From Acinetobacter terrestris (GTDB taxonomy: Bacteria > Pseudomonadota > Gammaproteobacteria > Pseudomonadales > Moraxellaceae), in NCBI RefSeq assembly GCF_004331155.1, contig NZ_SJNZ01000003.1, positions 62,001-126,000 on the forward strand: 64,000 bases of DNA, in the 5' to 3' direction. A program made the translations under genes and the position numbers. Below are positions 1-8,589 of this stretch, piece by piece; position 1 is the first letter of the stretch, and every line of letters begins with the position of its first letter. The notes under the pieces are model-generated. The model made no database searches. It had not been told where the DNA came from and saw nothing but the letters and a program-made list of their open reading frames with translations.

Positions 1-583
1 TCCATTGATTATTTCCGAGCAGCAATAAACTGCTTTTTTTATTCAACTTTTTAGGCACTTCCTCAACAAAAGTTAAGGGATAATCCATTTGTGACACCAA
101 AGACATGAGAAAAAGCTCACTGTCGACTTCTGCCCCCGGCTGGCGAAAAACATACAGTTGCTTAATTTTGTCTTTCTGCAGAATTTGATTCAGCGCATAA
201 GCATCATCTTTCTTGGACAAGCTAAATTGCCAGACATTGTCTGCTTGATCCGTCACTTCATTTAAAGCCAGAACACGCACTTTGGGTTTACTCTTAATTA
301 ACCCTTCCACCTCATTACGCGCTAAAGGCCCAATCACCATTTGGGTTTTTTTATTGACATTTATTTTTAGCAACTGGGCAATTTGTTTTTTATCCGAGTT
401 TACAAATTTAATCGGGGTTTTCTGGTCTGATGCTTGATAAGCACTCATAAAACCCTGTTTGACGCTCAATCCGGCTCGCGCCATAGGACCCGATTCAGGT
501 AAAATGACCAATACTTCGGCTTGTGCCTGGTTAAAAATGCAATACAGCATCAAGCCCATCAAATTATTTTTATTATTCAACAT
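1..583 (-). CDS. lpoA: LpoA/LppC-family penicillin-binding protein activator (N-terminal part)
   Basis: Only the first ~194 residues are visible; the gene runs off the left edge. The ATG at 583 is followed by a hydrophobic signal-like segment ending FNQAQA, then VLVILPESGPMARAG and a QGFMSAYQ stretch, as in the periplasmic-binding-protein-like domain of LpoA/LppC, which activates the class A penicillin-binding protein PBP1a from the outer membrane. In E. coli lpoA (yraM) is also divergent from rsmI (yraL), which supports the call. Oddity: the one Cys in the signal segment (LMLYC) does not form a good lipobox, so lipidation is uncertain here. The start lies only 12 bp from the rsmI start. Confidence 0.72.
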   Translation of the reverse strand, partial: MLNNKNNLMGLMLYCIFNQAQAEVLVILPESGPMARAGLSVKQGFMSAYQASDQKTPIKFVNSDKKQIAQLLKINVNKKTQMVIGPLARNEVEGLIKSKPKVRVLALNEVTDQADNVWQFSLSKKDDAYALNQILQKDKIKQLYVFRQPGAEVDSELFLMSLVSQMDYPLTFVEEVPKKLNKKSSLLLLGNNQW

Positions 584-595
584 TGGAGAAACCTT

Positions 596-1435
596 ATGAG
601 TGCTCAGTTATTTGTTGTAGCGACCCCAATTGGGCACTTAGATGACATCACTTATCGTGCGATTGATGTTTTAAAGTCAGTCAGTATTATCGCGGCCGAA
701 GATACGCGTACTTCTGCTCAATTATTAAAGCACCATAATATATCAACTCCACTGACTGCGTGTCATGAGCATAATGAAAGTAACAAAATTGATATATTGA
801 TCCAGAGGTTACTGAACGGCGAAAATATGGCCCTGATTAGTGACGCCGGTACACCGCTGATTAGTGACCCGGGTTTTAAGCTGGTTCGTGCCGCGCAAGA
901 GCATAATATCCGTGTGGTTCCTGTACCGGGTGCCTGTGCTGCAATTGCCGCGCTCAGTTCCGTCGGTTTGCCAAGCGACCGTTTCAGCTTTGAAGGTTTT
1001 CTGCCTTCGCGCCAGTCCCAGCGTCGAATTCAGTTAGAAAAATTGAAAGATGAAACGCAAACTTTAATCTTTTATGAAGCACCGCATCGTATTTTAGATT
1101 CAGTCAAAGACATGGCCGATATTTTTGGTGCAGACCGTCCGGTGGGTTTTGCCCGTGAAATTACCAAAACCTTTGAAACCATCAAGAAAATGACTTTGGC
1201 CGAGTTGATTCAATTAATTGAATCTGATCATAACCAGCAAAAAGGTGAAATTGTTTTAGTCATTGGTGGCGCGACAGTAGAAAAAGATTTAGATCAAGAA
1301 AAACTGGATCAGTTATTGACTCGCTTGTTGCAGGATTTATCGGTAAAAGCCGCTTCACAATTGGCAGCAGATTTGACAGGCATCAAAAAGAAAGTGGCTT
1401 ATCAACGTGCTTTGGAACTCACCCATAAAGATTAA
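596..1435 (+). CDS. rsmI: 16S rRNA (cytidine(1402)-2'-O)-methyltransferase RsmI
   Basis: 279-residue SAM-dependent tetrapyrrole-methylase-fold enzyme that 2'-O-methylates C1402 in the decoding centre of 16S rRNA. It begins MSAQLFVVATPIGHLDDIT, carries AEDTRTS and ALISDAGTPLISDPG (the family hallmark), then VPGACAAIAAL and FEGFLP. An in-frame start exists at 521, but the ATG at 596 has GGAG at 585-588 and begins exactly where family members begin. The gene is divergent from lpoA, so its promoter must lie within the lpoA coding sequence. A strong hairpin terminator follows at 1456. Confidence 0.95.
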   Translation: MSAQLFVVATPIGHLDDITYRAIDVLKSVSIIAAEDTRTSAQLLKHHNISTPLTACHEHNESNKIDILIQRLLNGENMALISDAGTPLISDPGFKLVRAAQEHNIRVVPVPGACAAIAALSSVGLPSDRFSFEGFLPSRQSQRRIQLEKLKDETQTLIFYEAPHRILDSVKDMADIFGADRPVGFAREITKTFETIKKMTLAELIQLIESDHNQQKGEIVLVIGGATVEKDLDQEKLDQLLTRLLQDLSVKAASQLAADLTGIKKKVAYQRALELTHKD

Positions 1436-1455
1436 AAATCAACCAGTAAAAACTC

Positions 1456-1485
1456 AAAAAGCATCACAGAAGTGATGCTTTTTTT
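1456..1485. terminator. Bidirectional rho-independent terminator
   Basis: Perfect stem AAAAAGCATCAC / GTGATGCTTTTT with a 4-nt loop. It lies between the convergent 3' ends of rsmI and the SutA-like gene and has U-tracts in both directions. Confidence 0.9.
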
Positions 1486-1515
1486 ATCCCTTACAAAAAC
1501 CGAGTAAAGGTATGA

Positions 1516-1764
1516 TTAATCTTTAGCAGACTCATCCGCTGGAACTTCGACAATGCGGCCACCACGTGCAAGGAACGCAGCAACTTCATCTTCCAGAGCC
1601 TGACGCTGTTTGAGTTTAGCAGTGATGGTTAAAGTTTCTGCTTCAGCCACATCACCATCAGTTGGCGTAGGTTCACTGTCAGATGCCCCTTTTTCAGCAG
1701 CTTTCGCTTCATCTTCATCGACTGCAGTTTCTTCTACTTCATCGTAATCATTCATATCTGTCAT
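1516..1764 (-). CDS. Small acidic SutA-like RNA polymerase-associated protein
   Basis: 82 residues. The N-terminal ~50 are almost entirely Asp/Glu/Ala/Thr (DYDEVEETAVDEDEAKAAE) and look disordered. The C-terminal part, KQRQALEDEVAAFLARGGRIVEVP, closely resembles the C-terminal motif of Pseudomonas SutA (EEFLARGGKVQEI-like), a small protein that binds RNA polymerase and aids transcription in slow growth. The ATG at 1764 is chosen over an upstream TTG at 1782 because GGGGAG sits 8 nt before it. The SutA assignment rests on the FLARGG motif, the length and the acidic head. No function has been shown for the Acinetobacter form. Confidence 0.6.
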   Translation of the reverse strand: MTDMNDYDEVEETAVDEDEAKAAEKGASDSEPTPTDGDVAEAETLTITAKLKQRQALEDEVAAFLARGGRIVEVPADESAKD

Positions 1765-1940
1765 CTCTATTTCTCCCCACAAATGACGTCTATCGTTCCA
1801 ATGTGAATTGGTTTTGAATTAGGAAGAAATTTAGCAATCTCTGATCGTTTCGCATAGAGGCAAATACGAAAAAATCGTATCTTTTTTAATCAAAAAAGTA
1901 AACTTATATGAATATTTGTACAAAAAGCAGCTGTTCAGTT

Positions 1941-3182
1941 TCAAACTGCATAACAAGTGTCTTTTAAGGCCTGCAATCCGTTGGCTTGAGACATAAAGGC
2001 ATCTTTTAAGGCAGTGTGTTGCTCAACCTGTTTTAAGCCAAAATTTCGCGCCCAAACCACAGGGAAAAGTCCGGTGGTTTCCATCCAGCCAATCGCAGAC
2101 ATGCTGTGCATCATGGCATCATTTTGACCTTTGCGACGGTGTTCATAGCGCTGCAAGGTTTGTTCATGTGCCCATACGCCACGCTTTTTATCATGCAGCA
2201 ATGCATCACATAAAATGGCCGCATCTAAACAGCCAATATTGACCCCTTGCCCAGCGAGCGGATGAATTACATGTGCAGCATCGCCAATCAGGGCCAAGCC
2301 CGCTTTCACATATTGCTGTGCAGCACGTGCTTTAAGCGGGAACTGCGCCCGTGGTGTAGCTTGCAAGACCTCACCCAGCATGTGATGACTTTCACGGGTT
2401 AAAAGTGCAGTAAACGCGGCATCATCTAGAGCAGCATATTCTTCCGCATAATCATCAGGCAAGGTCCAGACAATGGATTGCCAATGGCCATCTTGTTCTG
2501 CCTTTAAACTGGCCATCGGTAAAAACGCCAAAGGTCCGGTTTCCAGGAAAATCTGGCGGGCTACATGTTGATGCGGCTGTGCAGTACGAATGGCGCAAGT
2601 CAAACCTGCTTGCTTGTAATCGAGGATATCCAGATCAATAAAGGCCTGTTCACGGACAAATGAATTTGCACCATCTGCACCAATCACCAGTTTGGTTTTA
2701 AGCTGCGTGCCATCTGCCAGATGGATATGCCAAACACCCACACCTTGTTCTATGCGTGTGACTTTGACTTGGGTGCGGTAATCTTGCAGCTGTTCCAGCA
2801 TTTTTTGCTGAATGGCCAGATTTAGAACACTCGGCTCCACCATCGAACCTAAAGTATGTTCAGCACTGGGTGTACTTTGGCTGGATTGTCCAAAATTGAT
2901 TTCACCATAGCCATTTTTATTCCACACCTGCATACCGCTATAGGGCATCTGGCGGGCAAGCGTCTCCCAAACATGCACTGTCTTGAGCAAATGAATGGTG
3001 GCTTGGCTGAGTGCCAAAACACGTGGATTTGCCACAGAAAGAACTTTTTGTTCATCTAAAACTGGTGCAGCATCGAGTACAGTCGCCTGAACACCGCCTT
3101 GAGCCAGCAGCAATGCAGTCAAACCACCAACCAAGCCACCGCCAATAACCACAACATCTAGCACATCTAAAACATCACTCAT
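1941..3182 (-). CDS. UbiI/VisC-type FAD-dependent ubiquinone biosynthesis hydroxylase
   Basis: 413-residue flavoprotein monooxygenase of the UbiH/COQ6 family, acting on the octaprenylphenol ring in ubiquinone synthesis. Seen: N-terminal FAD-binding VVVIGGGLVGGLTALLLA, the mid-domain VIGADGANSFVREQA (DG motif), and C-terminal LIGDAAHVIHPLAGQGVNIGCLDA. MQVWNKNGYGEINF and the LGSMVEPSVLN segment match UbiI/VisC better than UbiH. Position C5 or C6 specificity cannot be settled by eye, so no symbol is given. Its start overlaps the ubiH stop by 4 nt (3179-3182), indicating translational coupling. In E. coli ubiH and ubiI are similarly adjacent. Confidence 0.85.
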   Translation of the reverse strand: MSDVLDVLDVVVIGGGLVGGLTALLLAQGGVQATVLDAAPVLDEQKVLSVANPRVLALSQATIHLLKTVHVWETLARQMPYSGMQVWNKNGYGEINFGQSSQSTPSAEHTLGSMVEPSVLNLAIQQKMLEQLQDYRTQVKVTRIEQGVGVWHIHLADGTQLKTKLVIGADGANSFVREQAFIDLDILDYKQAGLTCAIRTAQPHQHVARQIFLETGPLAFLPMASLKAEQDGHWQSIVWTLPDDYAEEYAALDDAAFTALLTRESHHMLGEVLQATPRAQFPLKARAAQQYVKAGLALIGDAAHVIHPLAGQGVNIGCLDAAILCDALLHDKKRGVWAHEQTLQRYEHRRKGQNDAMMHSMSAIGWMETTGLFPVVWARNFGLKQVEQHTALKDAFMSQANGLQALKDTCYAV

Positions 3183-4387
3183 GCTTTTAACCCCATTGCG
3201 TAATTTGCCACCAATGGCTTTACGCCCGGAATCATGTCAAAAGCAAGTAATCCGGTATTACGGACCAGTTTAAGCAGCGGGTTTTGGTTACTAAAACCGC
3301 GTACCACAGTGTCGCAGAACTTGATCACCCGTTGCTGATCCGTTAATCGTGCCTGCTCGTAAGCAAGTAACATGCTTGGCTCACCAATATCTGCAGATTT
3401 GGATAATTGCTCTTTAAGCGAACGCACCAAGACATAAGCATCACGCATACATAAGTTAAAGCCCTGTCCTGCAACGGGGTGAATCGTGTGTGCCGCATTA
3501 CCCATCAGCACCACACGGCCAATGGCTTGTTTCTCTGCCAATACTTGTGACAATGGAAAACTAAAACGGCGACCGGTTTTTTGGAATTTACCTGCTCGGT
3601 CACCATAGGTTTCCTGCAAGGCATCTAGAAAGTGTTGATCATTTTGTTCACCGAGCCATTCAGCTTCAGTGCCTTTTTTTACCGGCCAAACCACTGAACG
3701 ACGGTATTCCCCCGGTAAAGGTAAAAGTGCCAAAGGCCCAAGCGGACTAAAACGCTCAAAACCGACATGATGATGTGGCTTAGAGGTTTGTACCGTGGTG
3801 ACAATGGCAACTTGATCATAATCATGCTCATCTGCGCCAACGCCCAAGGCTTTACGGCAGAAAGAGTCACGACCATCAGCAGCAATGACCAGTTTTGATT
3901 GTAAAGACAAGTTTTCTTCACCGCGTACAGCTTCAATATGGGCCTGATCAGCATCTTGCTTGAGTGAAGTGACTTGTACGCCAGCAATGAGTTCAATCAA
4001 TGGCTGTTTTCGGACTTCTGTGAGTAGCACACGGCCGAGCCAGGCATTTTCAATCACCTGTCCAAAGCTTTCGACCTTTTCTTGTTCAGCTTTTAGTCGA
4101 GCCTTACCAAAACTGCCTTGTTCGGTAATATGAACTTCAAAAATAGGCGTGGCATGTTCTTGCAAGGCGTTCCAAAGTCCAAGTTCTTGATAGATCTGTA
4201 CGCTGCGGCGTGACAATGCGCTGTTTCGCGCATCGAAACTGGAGTGATACGGCGCAAGATTGGCATCATCATAATTTGGGTATTTGATGGCTTCGAGCAG
4301 TTTAACTGCAATATTTGCTTTGGCTAACATCAAAGCGAGGCTCAACCCCACCATACCACCACCAACAATGATGACCTCTTGTTGCAT
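3179..4387 (-). CDS. ubiH: 2-octaprenyl-6-methoxyphenol hydroxylase UbiH
   Basis: 402-residue FAD monooxygenase of ubiquinone biosynthesis. The N-terminus is EVIIVGGGMVGLSLALMLA; VIAADGRDSFCRKALG is the DG motif; VLMGNAAHTIHPVAGQGFNL is the C-terminal FAD motif. The VHITEQGSFGKARL and FGQVIENAWLGRVLL segments correspond to UbiH (VHVSDRGHAG..., LGQVVE...) rather than UbiI. AAGGATC precedes the ATG. The gene heads a two-gene operon with the ubiI-like gene. The usual upstream partner pepP lies further away because two other genes intervene. Confidence 0.88.
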   Translation of the reverse strand: MQQEVIIVGGGMVGLSLALMLAKANIAVKLLEAIKYPNYDDANLAPYHSSFDARNSALSRRSVQIYQELGLWNALQEHATPIFEVHITEQGSFGKARLKAEQEKVESFGQVIENAWLGRVLLTEVRKQPLIELIAGVQVTSLKQDADQAHIEAVRGEENLSLQSKLVIAADGRDSFCRKALGVGADEHDYDQVAIVTTVQTSKPHHHVGFERFSPLGPLALLPLPGEYRRSVVWPVKKGTEAEWLGEQNDQHFLDALQETYGDRAGKFQKTGRRFSFPLSQVLAEKQAIGRVVLMGNAAHTIHPVAGQGFNLCMRDAYVLVRSLKEQLSKSADIGEPSMLLAYEQARLTDQQRVIKFCDTVVRGFSNQNPLLKLVRNTGLLAFDMIPGVKPLVANYAMGLKA

Positions 4388-4709
4388 GTTTTGATCCTTA
4401 TCTGCGGTATCTACAAAGTTTAGATACGTCTAATCTTGATTGATTTTATATTAGCTCAAAAATTTTTATTTTTATAATGAATTAGCACTTTGCTTGTAAG
4501 TGATATAGGAAGATGGGTAAATTTCAGATGATTTTCAGTACTTAATTTCAGCACCTAAAAGCGTATGAATGAGCTGAAAACTTCGATTTTAAAAAGTTTC
4601 GACCTTGAAAAAATATATTGATGCGATGGGGACTCAATGCTGGATTTATGCAAAACATCCAACCGGTACACCTCTATTTTCTAATGCGTCATCTACTTCA
4701 TCACCATAA
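4388..4709. other. Intergenic region upstream of ubiH
   Basis: About 320 nt without a convincing gene. A perfect 7-bp dyad (GTATCTA, 7-nt spacer, TAGATAC) at 4407-4427 lies 20 bp upstream of the ubiH start and could be an operator or a 5'-UTR hairpin. The rest is A+T-rich. Confidence 0.4.
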
Positions 4710-4735
4710 AAAAACGGAGCTCAAGCTCCGTTTTT
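4710..4735. terminator. Rho-independent terminator downstream of the DUF378 gene
   Basis: Perfect stem AAAAACGGAGC / GCTCCGTTTTT with loop TCAA, 106 bp beyond the DUF378 stop codon. Symmetric, so active in either direction. Confidence 0.85.
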
Positions 4736-4840
4736 ATCGATTAGGGCAATTATAGCTCATCAAAATAAGTCGATTATATGGATGGCCAAACAATCGACTC
4801 ATGCGAATTTATATTACTCTATCTCTTTGATCATAGGCTG

Positions 4841-5077
4841 TTAACGCACAATATTTGGAGAGTCCGTATGATGTACCGTTCTGCCTAATTTCGTGCCTGT
4901 ATAGATCAGGTACAATGCAGACAAACCAACCAAGATATAAATAATTCGAGATAGCGTGCTCATTTCACCAAAAATTGCAGCGACCAAATTGAAATCAAAT
5001 GCGCCAATTAAGCCCCAGTTGATGCCACCAATAATGGTTAAAGCATAGGCAATCCAGTCTACAGTATTTAATCTCAT
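4841..5077 (-). CDS. DUF378 small membrane protein
   Basis: 78 residues with two predicted transmembrane helices: WIAYALTIIGGINWGLIGAF (about 8-28) and LSRIIYILVGLSALYLIY (about 42-60). The GGINWGL motif followed by a second helix ending in LSALYLIY is the DUF378 pattern, and the length fits the family. The ATG is preceded by GGGAG at 8 nt. Function unknown. The gene is monocistronic, lying between the diguanylate cyclase and ubiH on the same strand, with its own terminator. Confidence 0.85.
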   Translation of the reverse strand: MRLNTVDWIAYALTIIGGINWGLIGAFDFNLVAAIFGEMSTLSRIIYILVGLSALYLIYTGTKLGRTVHHTDSPNIVR

Positions 5078-5259
5078 AATTTTTCTCCCGCTCTTGTTTA
5101 AGTTTATTTGAGGATCAGAGAAAGTATGAGAAGCAAAGCAGATTTAATATGTTGCTTTGATGCTAAAAACCGATTTTCTATGTTGAATTCGTGTCAATTT
5201 TTAAGCTTTAAATTTTAACTTGGTTAGTTTTATTTAAGTTATTCGAGATAAACGTAAAT

Positions 5260-5287
5260 AAAAAAGCCGATCAACTGACCGGCTTTT
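5260..5287 (-). terminator. Terminator of the diguanylate cyclase gene (copy 1 of a duplicated sequence)
   Basis: Hairpin with GCCGGTCAG / TGATCGGC arms bounded by A and T runs. The 28-nt sequence recurs with one mismatch at 6441-6468 after pepP. Confidence 0.8.
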
Positions 5288-5317
5288 ACTGAGATTTATT
5301 GATATCAGTATGAGTCC

Positions 5318-6268
5318 CTAAACGGTCGCGTTTTCTAGCTTCATTTGCCGCTTATGTTCATACATATTTGTATCCGCTTTAATAAACACTTCATGTAAAT
5401 CGGCATCTAATTGTCGAGTCGCATAACCGATTGCAACATGAATATTGTTCTCTAAAAATACATTAATAAGACGCTTGGACAAAGCTTCTGCATCGATCAG
5501 CGACATTTCAGGGCATAAAATAGCAAACTCATCACCACCTAAACGCGAAACCACATCATTGCTTCGCGTGGTTTTCAACAACAGTTCTGCTGTCATCTGA
5601 ATAAGATGATCACCCTGTTCATGACCAAATTGGTCATTGACCTGTTTCAAGTCATTTAAATCGATACTAAAAATTGTCGCAGGCAAACCAAAACGCTGAC
5701 ATCGGCCGTCTTCTGCCTCAACAAGACGATTCCAGGCACGACGGTTATATAATCCTGTTAGCCCGTCAGTTAAAGCTTCCACTTCAAAACGTTCACGTAA
5801 TCGACGTTGCTGATTTTCACGTAATTCACTTTGCAGGATAGAGCTTAATAAACTGCCAAATAGCTCCACCAAAGGCGCAGCTTTTAAAATATCATTGGGC
5901 TTAATTTCAGTATCAATGGCGCAAATGGTGCCAAACACAGAGCCATCTTCATTAAATAATGCCTGACCAATATAAGATTTAATCAATAAATCTTGATTGA
6001 TCGGTGCTGATGCATACAGTGAAATATCACTCGCACATGGAGCAATATTTGGCGCTTTGCCTTGTACCATATGGTAGCAAAATGAATCAGCCCAACGAAA
6101 TACATCCCCCGCTTTAACATTATATTTTTTATTTTCTGCCTGTAACACAATCCAGTTTTCGCCCTCGACACGGGTGATCATCCACAAGCCAAAACCTAAG
6201 TGTTCATGAAGATATTCAAGAACTTGTTTAGCCGCTTCCACAAAGTTTTGAAATTTAATGTTATGCAT
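5318..6268 (-). CDS. GAF-GGDEF diguanylate cyclase
   Basis: 316 residues from the ATG at 6268 (an in-frame GTG lies at 6298; neither has a good Shine-Dalgarno). Residues ~5-145 form a GAF-like sensor domain (FGTICAIDT, FCYHMVQG). The C-terminal ~150 residues form a GGDEF domain that makes cyclic di-GMP from two GTP. The active-site GGDEF (~244-248) is intact, with LTGLYNRRAW at the domain start. An RxxD inhibitory site (RSND, ~235-238) lies exactly five residues before GGDEF, so product feedback inhibition is expected. There are no membrane segments, so the protein should be cytosolic. No EAL domain is present and no partner gene is adjacent. Confidence 0.93.
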   Translation of the reverse strand: MHNIKFQNFVEAAKQVLEYLHEHLGFGLWMITRVEGENWIVLQAENKKYNVKAGDVFRWADSFCYHMVQGKAPNIAPCASDISLYASAPINQDLLIKSYIGQALFNEDGSVFGTICAIDTEIKPNDILKAAPLVELFGSLLSSILQSELRENQQRRLRERFEVEALTDGLTGLYNRRAWNRLVEAEDGRCQRFGLPATIFSIDLNDLKQVNDQFGHEQGDHLIQMTAELLLKTTRSNDVVSRLGGDEFAILCPEMSLIDAEALSKRLINVFLENNIHVAIGYATRQLDADLHEVFIKADTNMYEHKRQMKLENATV

Positions 6269-6440
6269 GAACACAGCCCATAATGTTCGAAATGACACGA
6301 AGCAGGAGATTTAAAAAGTTATCATATAATATTTGGACTCAAAATAATCCCTGTTCTGCTGAATCAGCGTAGATAGTTTACGAAATCATTTCATGTTCAC
6401 GTGATAGAGTTCTTGGAGTTTATTGTAAATATAAAATAAT

Positions 6441-6468
6441 AAAAAAGCCGATCATCTGACCGGCTTTT
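6441..6468 (-). terminator. Terminator of pepP (copy 2 of the duplicated sequence)
   Basis: Same 28-nt hairpin as 5260-5287 with a single A/T difference in the loop. It lies 17 nt beyond the pepP stop codon. Confidence 0.8.
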
Positions 6469-6484
6469 CATCCTAAAAAATCGC

Positions 6485-7819
6485 TTAGGCTACTTTTGCT
6501 TTTGCCATTAACATTTCGATGTCCTCTACCGTTTTCACAACATTTTTGGTCAGTACCAATGGACCATTTGCAGTTGCGACCACATCATCTTCAATACGGA
6601 TGCCAATACCACGCCACTTCGCATCGACTGTTTCATCATCTGGTGCAATGTAAAGCCCCGGCTCAACGGTGACGACCATGCCTTCTTCATAGGCACGCCA
6701 TTCACCATCAATTTTATATGAACCGACATCATGCACGTCCATACCCAGCCAGTGCCCCGTACCATGCATGTAGAACTGACGGAAAGACTCAGTCCGGATA
6801 ATGTCATCAATGTCGCCTTTCATTAAGCCAAGTTCAAGTAGGCCTTCAACCATAATGCGAACAGCAATATTATGTGGTTCTTTGTAAGAATTGCCGATAC
6901 GTACGGCATCAATCGCTGCAAGTTGTGCTTTTAATATAACTTCATATAAAGCTTTCTGTTCAGGGCTAAATTTACCATTGACAGGAAAAGTGCGGGTAAT
7001 GTCCGATGCATACAGTTGATATTCACAAGCTGCATCAATCAGGACTAAATCCCCATCGTTTAGCGCTTTGTCATTTTCCACATAATGCAGAATGCAGGCA
7101 TTTGCTCCGCCACCAACAATGCTGTTATAGGCAGGCACACAACCATTTTTACCGAAGATGTAATTGATTTCAGCTTCAAGTGCATATTCCATCATGCCCG
7201 GACGTACAGTTTGCATGGCACGAGTATGCGCTTCGCTACTGATGTTCGATGCAAGTTGCATCAACTTAATTTCTTTTTCGGATTTGTGCAAACGCATTTC
7301 ATCTAAAATACGATCCAGCTGAATCACATTTGCAGGTGCAGAGGTACCTCGACGTGATTCACCGTTGGCCTCAGCAATCCACTTGGCTACACGCGCATCA
7401 AAATCAGCGTGCTGACCAATACGATAGAACAATTTCTGTTTATCGAGCAATTTCTCGATAATTTCTTCATCTAACAGATCGATCGCGTAGGCTTCATCAG
7501 CCTCATAATCCTCTACTGCACCATCTACACCGGCACGGTAACCGTTCCATATTTCCATTTCACGGTTACGTTCACGGCAGAACAAGCTATAAGTATAACC
7601 TTCATCAATCGACTCAAATGTCTCAATGACAGCCACTGCTTCAGGTTCTGCAAATCCCGTCAGGTAGAAAAAGCTGCTGTCCGCACGAAATTTATAATCT
7701 GCATCACGGTTACGCATAGCAACCGGACTGGTGGCAATAATCGCAATACTGTGCGGACCCATTTCTTCTGCCAGGCGGTCGCGACGTTCCTGAAAATCTG
7801 CTTGAGTCAGTTTCATCAT
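6485..7819 (-). CDS. pepP: Xaa-Pro aminopeptidase PepP (M24B)
   Basis: 444-residue metallo-aminopeptidase that removes an N-terminal residue preceding proline. The N-terminal AMP_N domain (FQERRDRLAEEMGPHSIAII, YLTGFAEPEAVAV) is followed by a pita-bread M24 domain. Metal ligands are visible: D in LVLIDAACEY, D in YASDITRTF, H in FYMHGTGHWLGMDVHD, E in VVTVEPGLYI and E in GIRIEDDVV. Two ATGs are adjacent at 7819 and 7816. The order ygfB-pepP is as in E. coli, but ubiH no longer follows directly. Confidence 0.95.
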   Translation of the reverse strand: MMKLTQADFQERRDRLAEEMGPHSIAIIATSPVAMRNRDADYKFRADSSFFYLTGFAEPEAVAVIETFESIDEGYTYSLFCRERNREMEIWNGYRAGVDGAVEDYEADEAYAIDLLDEEIIEKLLDKQKLFYRIGQHADFDARVAKWIAEANGESRRGTSAPANVIQLDRILDEMRLHKSEKEIKLMQLASNISSEAHTRAMQTVRPGMMEYALEAEINYIFGKNGCVPAYNSIVGGGANACILHYVENDKALNDGDLVLIDAACEYQLYASDITRTFPVNGKFSPEQKALYEVILKAQLAAIDAVRIGNSYKEPHNIAVRIMVEGLLELGLMKGDIDDIIRTESFRQFYMHGTGHWLGMDVHDVGSYKIDGEWRAYEEGMVVTVEPGLYIAPDDETVDAKWRGIGIRIEDDVVATANGPLVLTKNVVKTVEDIEMLMAKAKVA

Positions 7820-7895
7820 TAAGTTTACTTTTGTCTTTTATGAGTGGAGGTTATAACTTTTTAAATAGCCTGTTGTTGAACCAGAATCGCCCGAA

Positions 7896-8525
7896 TTAGC
7901 TCGGACGATGTGGTGTAAACATTTCTACAATACTGCTTGCCTCTGTTGAAGCTGCACTTTTCAATTGTGGCTGAAGCTTTTTCAGCAACGGCGTTTCTGC
8001 AATTTCTACTTTCTTGCGTCCCAATGACAGGCTAACAGGAATCAAGCGCACAAATTCATAAAGTTCCTGATAGCTTGCTTCGCCCTCTTCATCATCGTCA
8101 GATTCTTCAAACTCGACTGCTGCAACATCTTGAAGATGTTCAATCCATTCGACTTCATCTGGACGGATATGACCTGAAGCCAAACCGAAACCAAGTACAA
8201 CCCCGGCACACCAATCTGCCAACGCTTGTACACGATCCGCAAGAACGTGTTCGTCATCCGGAAGCAGTGGTAAATAGTCCAGTTCATCGTCTGATAAAGC
8301 ATGAGAAATATCTTCCGCTTCATCTGCGAGCAAATTCAGCACTTGTTCATCCAATGCTGGAATTTCAAGGGTTGCTAAAATTTGTTGCCATTCATCGCTG
8401 GTTGGTGCCTGAGTAACACAAACAATACCCGTAAGTAATCCATGTAACTCACTTGGGCTTGAAATCTCTTCAATTTTTGAAAAATTGTGGTGCCATTCCG
8501 ACCAACCTGAAATATCGTCTTGCAT
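7896..8525 (-). CDS. ygfB: UPF0149/YgfB family protein
   Basis: 209 residues. LHGLLTGIVC near the N-terminus and the WCAGVVLGFGLASG segment are typical of UPF0149/YgfB, and an acidic run (EFEESDDDEEGEAS) precedes LYEFVRLIPVSL. The family is cytosolic. In Pseudomonas YgfB affects amidase expression; its role in Acinetobacter is unknown. The ATG at 8525, with GGAT upstream, is chosen over an in-frame TTG at 8537. It lies upstream of pepP on the same strand, the conserved arrangement. It is divergent from the zapA cluster, with 64 bp between starts. Confidence 0.88.
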   Translation of the reverse strand: MQDDISGWSEWHHNFSKIEEISSPSELHGLLTGIVCVTQAPTSDEWQQILATLEIPALDEQVLNLLADEAEDISHALSDDELDYLPLLPDDEHVLADRVQALADWCAGVVLGFGLASGHIRPDEVEWIEHLQDVAAVEFEESDDDEEGEASYQELYEFVRLIPVSLSLGRKKVEIAETPLLKKLQPQLKSAASTEASSIVEMFTPHRPS

Positions 8526-8589
8526 TCGTTTATCCAATCTCTATACTTCGTATATATTACCTTTGTTTGCAATACTGTGCGACTACCAT

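Noticed and set aside
1864..1886. ATACGA/TCGTAT hairpin followed by T-run on the plus strand
   Set aside because: No plus-strand gene ends there, and for the minus-strand genes the U-tract is on the wrong side; probably chance.
4621..4755. 44-codon open frame upstream of ubiH (plus strand)
   Set aside because: It runs straight through the perfect terminator at 4710-4735 and has no ribosome site, so it is chance.
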